Assembly (NCBI GenBank): GCA_963811905.1
Contig: CAWETK010000009.1
Span: 186,001 to 250,000, forward strand
Direction of reading: 5' to 3'
DNA length: 64,000 nt
Source: DATFVA01 sp963811905
GTDB lineage: Bacteria > Bacteroidota > Ignavibacteria > Ignavibacteriales > Ignavibacteriaceae
Shown: positions 60,374-64,000 of the stretch, in pieces
Layout of the letters: each line of letters begins with the position of its first letter
Numbering within the stretch: position 1 is the stretch's first letter
Notes under the pieces: model-generated
Database searches by the model: none
What the model was told of the DNA's origin: nothing
The model's input: the letters and a program-made list of their open reading frames with translations, nothing else
Program-made: the position numbers and the translations under genes

Positions 60374-61747
60374 ATGATATCTCTTATTCCATCATATGCC
60401 CATCATTATGATGAGTTCTGGAAATCACTAAGAGGCAGGAATCTCTGGTTTATAAAACTGAGATACGGCGCCGTTGCTATGCTTCTCCTCGTGCTTTTTG
60501 TTTCAGGCTTCATCATCAACATTAAATTTTCTCCGGTGCAGCATTATGCCATTCTCCTTATAACATTCATCATTCTCGGGTATAATATAATTCTTCATTA
60601 CCTGAGGCGGTACGTAGTCCCCGAACCAAACCGGTTCAATCCTATCCATCACTCCCTCATTCAGATGATTTTAGATATCATTGCACTATTCCTCCTGGTC
60701 TATTTTACAGGGAGCATCGAATCCCCCCTGTTCCTGCTTTTTGTATTTCATATGATAATCGGAAGCCTGATTCTGCCAGGGGTTGTTGTATATGCAATCG
60801 CATTCTGCATAGTAGCCGTTTTCACAAGCCTGGTTCTGCTTGAGCATAGCGGCATTCTTTTTCATCATTCTGTTGCGGGATTCCTAAGCACTCCTGTTTA
60901 CACGGACTTCAATTATGTAATTTCTTTTACCGTATTTTTTGTCTTCCTTATATTTGTGATAGTCCTGCTCACGAACAGGATCGCACGCCAGCTATACACC
61001 AACGAACAGCAGCTGGTTGAATCAATAGGAAAGCTTAATAAAGCCGAGGAGGAAAAGCAAAAATATATAATCGGGGTTGTCCACGAACTGAAATCTCCTA
61101 TTGCTGCAGTGCAGTCTTATATTGACCTGATCCTGCAGAATTATCTTGGACCCTTAAGTGAAAAGGTTGAGCAGAAATTAAAATCAGCCAGGGAACGGTC
61201 TGATGAAGCAATTGAAATGATTAACGACATCCTGAAAATATCCAGGCTGAGACTCAAGGGCGAAATCATCACCGAGATAATTGATATAAAAGAAATACTC
61301 TGTTCCGTGCTGGAAAAACAGAAACCGGGAATTGAGAAAAAAAAGCTTGTAATCAAATTAAAAGATGATCGTCAGCTTAGAACTCCGATTAAAGGGGATA
61401 AGTTTTTACTTGAAATGGCTTTTTCTAATATTCTCTCAAATGGAGTTAAATATGTCGGCCAGGAAGGTTTAATCGTTGTATTGATGAAGGAATTGAATGA
61501 CGGCATTTATGTTGAGATATCCGATAACGGTATTGGTATTCCCCACAGCGATAAAGAAAACATATTTAAGGATTTCTACCGGGCGTCGAATATTAAAAAT
61601 AAAGGTTATGAGGGTACTGGTCTTGGATTATCTATCGTTAAACAGATAATTGAAAGGCATGGGGGAAATATTTCTTTTGAAAGTCCTTCCGAAACCGGTA
61701 CAAAGGAAAATCCCGGTACCTGCTTTAAGATATTCCTCCCGTTTTAG
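60374..61747 (+). CDS. Membrane histidine kinase
   Basis: A 457-residue sensor kinase. The N-terminal ~210 residues form about six membrane spans (YGAVAMLLLVLFVSGFIINI, HYAILLITFIILGYNIIL, LDIIALFLLVYFTGSI, LILPGVVVYAIAFCIVAVF, VISFTVFFVFLIFVIVLL) with short loops, so the stimulus is probably sensed in or at the membrane. HisKA has VVHELKSPIAAVQSYIDLI, the ATPase domain ILSNGVKYV, DNGIGIP and GTGLGLSIV. No response regulator is adjacent except those in the hydrogenase cassette, 3.6 kb upstream. It could feed into them; this is not demonstrable from sequence. Confidence 0.88.
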   Translation: MISLIPSYAHHYDEFWKSLRGRNLWFIKLRYGAVAMLLLVLFVSGFIINIKFSPVQHYAILLITFIILGYNIILHYLRRYVVPEPNRFNPIHHSLIQMILDIIALFLLVYFTGSIESPLFLLFVFHMIIGSLILPGVVVYAIAFCIVAVFTSLVLLEHSGILFHHSVAGFLSTPVYTDFNYVISFTVFFVFLIFVIVLLTNRIARQLYTNEQQLVESIGKLNKAEEEKQKYIIGVVHELKSPIAAVQSYIDLILQNYLGPLSEKVEQKLKSARERSDEAIEMINDILKISRLRLKGEIITEIIDIKEILCSVLEKQKPGIEKKKLVIKLKDDRQLRTPIKGDKFLLEMAFSNILSNGVKYVGQEGLIVVLMKELNDGIYVEISDNGIGIPHSDKENIFKDFYRASNIKNKGYEGTGLGLSIVKQIIERHGGNISFESPSETGTKENPGTCFKIFLPF

Positions 61748-61804
61748 CTGTTTTTGCAGAAACTTTAATTTCATATTTTTGCTAATTACCAAAACAATTA
61801 TGAG

Positions 61805-62737
61805 ATGGATATGTACAAGCAGGTTGATGATCCCGGCTTCGGTGAGAAATATTTTAACCGGACGAAGCGCATAATAAATAAAGATGGTTCATTTAATGTA
61901 ACCCGTACGGATGCCGGTTTTAATGCAAGCGACATCTATCATCGTTTGATTACCCTGAACTGGTTTGCATTCCTTTCTGTGCTCGGCGGTTTATTCATAT
62001 TTGTAAATATAGTTTTTGCTTTACTTTATACAGTGCTTGGCGTTCATGACCTTGAAGGAACAATCGGGAATAGTTTTTTCTTAAAATTTCTGGATGCATT
62101 CTTTTTCAGCGTTCAGACGTTTACTACTGTCGGTTATGGAGGCATCCTCCCGGGTAATATTGTTTCAAATCTGGTTGCTTCATTTGAAGCAATGACCGGA
62201 CTTATGGGTTTTGCACTTGCAACCGGACTGCTTTATGGAAGGTTTTCCAAACCCTCTGCTAAAATTGTTTTCAGCAATAATGCCATAATTGCTCCGTTCA
62301 GGGAAGGAAGAAGTCTTCAGTTCAGAATTGCAAACCAGCGGTCAAATGTTCTAATGAATCTCGAGGCAAGACTTCTTTTAATGCTGGTTGAAAGGGAGGA
62401 CGGACAGTTCATTCATAAATACTATAACTTAAATCTGGATCTGCCTTTCATTTCCTTTTTCCCGTTAAGCTGGACCATCGTGCATCCGATAAATGAAGAT
62501 AGTCCCTTAAAAGATTTTACAAAGGACCAGTTTGAAAATACAGATGCAGAAATATTAATTTTAATAAAAGGATTTGATGAAAGTTTTAACCAGGATGTCC
62601 ACATAAGATACTCATACAGGTTTGATGAGATAATCTGGAATGCACAGTATAAACGGGCCTTTACTACAAATACGGAAGGAGAAACAATTCTTCAGCTCGA
62701 TCAGATACATGAATATGAGCTGGTTGAAGAAATATAA
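61805..62737 (+). CDS. Inward-rectifier (Kir-type) potassium channel
   Basis: A 310-residue KirBac-like channel subunit. Two membrane helices (FAFLSVLGGLFIFVNIVFAL and the later ASFEAMTGLMGFALATGLLY) flank a pore helix with the selectivity filter TVGYGG (108-113). The C-terminal cytoplasmic domain (about 150-310) has the immunoglobulin-like Kir fold (LQFRIANQRSNVLMNLEARL, TIVHPINEDSPL). The tetramer conducts K+ inward and responds to phospholipids or pH. It lies 57 bp downstream of the membrane kinase and 3 bp upstream of the small membrane protein gene. Confidence 0.93.
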   Translation: MDMYKQVDDPGFGEKYFNRTKRIINKDGSFNVTRTDAGFNASDIYHRLITLNWFAFLSVLGGLFIFVNIVFALLYTVLGVHDLEGTIGNSFFLKFLDAFFFSVQTFTTVGYGGILPGNIVSNLVASFEAMTGLMGFALATGLLYGRFSKPSAKIVFSNNAIIAPFREGRSLQFRIANQRSNVLMNLEARLLLMLVEREDGQFIHKYYNLNLDLPFISFFPLSWTIVHPINEDSPLKDFTKDQFENTDAEILILIKGFDESFNQDVHIRYSYRFDEIIWNAQYKRAFTTNTEGETILQLDQIHEYELVEEI

Positions 62738-62740
62738 AAA

Positions 62741-62938
62741 ATGAAGACATTTATTTTGTGGCTGCTGCTGCTTTTATTCTGCTGGCCGCTTGCATTAGCT
62801 GCCCTGGTAATCTATCCCATTCTTTGGCTGATTCTTCTGCCGTTCAGGCTGATCGGACTGACAGTGGATGGTGTCCTGGAACTGGTTTGGGCTGTAATCA
62901 GGCTGCCTGCCAGGATTTTATCAAAACAAAGATCTTAA
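62741..62938 (+). CDS. Small two-span membrane protein
   Basis: A 65-residue hydrophobic protein: two membrane stretches (FILWLLLLLFCWPLALAAL and LIYPILWLILLPFRLIGLTV) with a short amphipathic C-terminus (VWAVIRLPARILSKQRS). It starts 3 bp after the Kir channel stop and is convergent with the next gene, overlapping its 3' end by 4 bases. It may be an accessory protein of the channel. No family was recognised, and a random hydrophobic frame cannot be fully excluded. Confidence 0.65.
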   Translation: MKTFILWLLLLLFCWPLALAALVIYPILWLILLPFRLIGLTVDGVLELVWAVIRLPARILSKQRS

Positions 62939-63408
62939 TCCTTTTTTGGAGCCCATACTTCAAGAAATGCCATGAACTTCTGCGGATTGTAATCTTTTCC
63001 TTCCTCCAGTTTACCGGTATCCTGTGAATGAAGCAGCTTTCCATCCTGATCTAAAACAAAAAAATGAGGGTATCCTGATATTCCGGGGTATTTCGAAAGG
63101 AAGTCTTCATTTTTGTTGTCAGAGCTGAAGTTGACTTTCATTACCACGTAGTTAGCATGGATAAAATTATTTATGTCTTCGTGACCTTCAATAAAAGCAT
63201 CAATCCGGTGGCACCAGATACACCATTCCCCGCCGACATCCAGAAGAATGTTCTTTCCGGTTTTCTGAGCTTCTGCAACTGCATTCTCTAAATCCTTCGA
63301 AGGATCCCTGCCGGGATCAAACTTTGATACGGGCTGATAGTCGGCCTGGGCTGCCAGCCTTATTGAAAATATTATCAGGAAAGAAAAAAGGAATACAGTA
63401 ATTTTCAT
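62935..63408 (-). CDS. Exported thioredoxin-like protein (Thioredoxin_7/DUF255-like)
   Basis: The ATG at 63408 is preferred over 63468 because it directly precedes a signal peptide (MKITVFLFSFLIIFSIRLAA). The mature part has the thioredoxin-like arrangement of the DUF255/thioredoxin_7 group: a helix ENAVAEAQKTGKNILLDVGG followed by EWCIWCHRIDAF with a C-x2-C pair, and a later GYPHFFVLDQDGKLL (cis-Pro region). It should act on disulfides in the periplasm. It lies alone, convergent with the small membrane protein gene. Confidence 0.85.
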   Translation of the reverse strand: MKITVFLFSFLIIFSIRLAAQADYQPVSKFDPGRDPSKDLENAVAEAQKTGKNILLDVGGEWCIWCHRIDAFIEGHEDINNFIHANYVVMKVNFSSDNKNEDFLSKYPGISGYPHFFVLDQDGKLLHSQDTGKLEEGKDYNPQKFMAFLEVWAPKKD

Positions 63409-63518
63409 AATGCATTTATAATTAATGATCGAATAAAAAAATATAATTACTGGAGTAATCCGAAACAATAATAAAAAAGGGAAACAAAATCTTCTCCAAA
63501 TCCGTTAATTTGCTAAAT

Positions 63519-64000
63519 TCAAAACAAATACCTTATCACTATGAATCCGCCTATAAGCAATAGGGTAAATGCGATAGCAAGAGAATTAAAATATTTATCT
63601 ATAAAAGTTTTAATCTGCGGACCGAATTTCCATATTAGTCCGGCAACAAGAAAAAAACGTGCTCCCCGGCTTATAAATGAAGCAACTACAAACATCGGGA
63701 AAAATATGTTGAAGGCTCCGGCTGAAATCGTAAAAACCTTGTACGGCAGCGGAGTGAAGCCGGCGGTAAAAATTATCCAGAAATTGTATTGATTATATAA
63801 ATTCTGGATCCTGAAGAACAAATCTTTATGTAAAGCCGGGAATATTCCTGAAGAAGAAATCTGCCACAGGAGTAAATTCATTCGAGGGAGTCCACCATAT
63901 GTAATGTCCTATTGCATAACCGAATAACCCCCCAACAAGCGAAGCGGCCGTACATATTGCGGCATATTTGAAGGCTTTTCTTCTTGCGCCCAGAACAAGG
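63519..64000 (-). pseudogene. YqaA/VTT-family membrane protein, frameshifted and cut by the window edge
   Basis: On the minus strand one frame reads SLVGGLFGYAIGHYIWWTPS, then ADFFFRNIPGFT and stops at 63826-63828. The next frame continues KDLFFRIQNLYNQYNFWIIF, then AGFTPLPYKVFTISAGAF and SFISRGARFFLVAGLIWKFG, ending at 63519. Both halves match the VTT/DedA-like YqaA family (small membrane proteins with re-entrant loops, annotated as YqaA or SNARE-associated). A +1 shift near 63827-63831 joins them. The 120-codon frame that starts at 63881 is therefore not the native start. The N-terminus lies outside the window. Confidence 0.75.

Noticed and set aside
46155..62740. hydE and hydG radical-SAM maturases
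   Set aside because: Looked for the CxxxCxxC radical-SAM pattern in all frames of the hydrogenase region; none of the proteins fits, so they must lie elsewhere.

Overview
The window looks like a chromosomal segment of an Ignavibacteria/Ignavibacteriales-type bacterium (Bacteroidota-Chlorobiota group). This is inferred, not proven. The support is moderately AT-rich DNA, seven secreted proteins ending in the NYPNPFNP-type C-terminal sorting domain of the type IX secretion system (T9SS), a hybrid two-component regulator of the propeller/Y_Y_Y/kinase/receiver/AraC type, and long intergenic regions full of dispersed and tandem repeats. No rRNA, tRNA, CRISPR array or prophage was seen.

Layout. 1-2.5 kb: a tandem array of 236-bp units carrying REP-like palindromes, interrupted by a REP-associated tyrosine transposase (RAYT). 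2.6-6.4 kb: two secreted T9SS proteins with almost identical tails. 6.7-11.8 kb: a SnoaL-like lipoprotein, a ~480-bp cytosine-poor microsatellite, then a compact operon (TlpA-like thioredoxin, DUF4266 lipoprotein, DUF3570 outer-membrane protein, Tat-exported protein, NusG domain II protein, ApbE flavin transferase) that probably makes an envelope flavinylation/redox system. 12.7-25.8 kb: gamma-glutamyltransferase, lipoproteins, a DUF3160 T9SS protein, TrpB2, a BON protein, and an RRM protein / desaturase / DEAD-box helicase group. 26.0-27.1 kb: a second tandem-repeat array. 27.5-38.1 kb: four secreted T9SS proteins and the hybrid regulator, all on the minus strand. 38.2-46.2 kb: a YkgJ-type protein, a zinc finger-SpoIIE phosphatase fusion, a repeat-rich gap with a cloverleaf-like inverted-repeat element, two MFS transporters, an acetyltransferase, and PRC-barrel and membrane-anchored proteins.

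The centrepiece is 46.7-60.3 kb, all on the plus strand with many start/stop overlaps. It contains the maturase HydF, a first trimeric [FeFe] hydrogenase (HydC-HydB-HydA), a predicted H2-sensing histidine kinase whose input domain is itself a hydrogenase-like H-cluster domain, three more signalling proteins (receiver; receiver-PAS-kinase; receiver), and a second trimeric [FeFe] hydrogenase (HydC2-HydB2-HydA2). The catalytic gene of the second enzyme is split by a +1 frameshift. A membrane histidine kinase and a Kir-type potassium channel follow. The most economical reading is a pair of NAD(P)H-linked hydrogenases of different architecture, wired to a dedicated H2/redox phosphorelay that contains no DNA-binding output protein. 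HydE and HydG are not in the window. A short ORF just before hydF looks like the left-over N-terminus of aspartate ammonia-lyase.

Two genes (hydA2 and a YqaA/VTT-like gene at the right edge) carry apparent +1 frameshifts. Either real decay, recoding or assembly indels could explain them.
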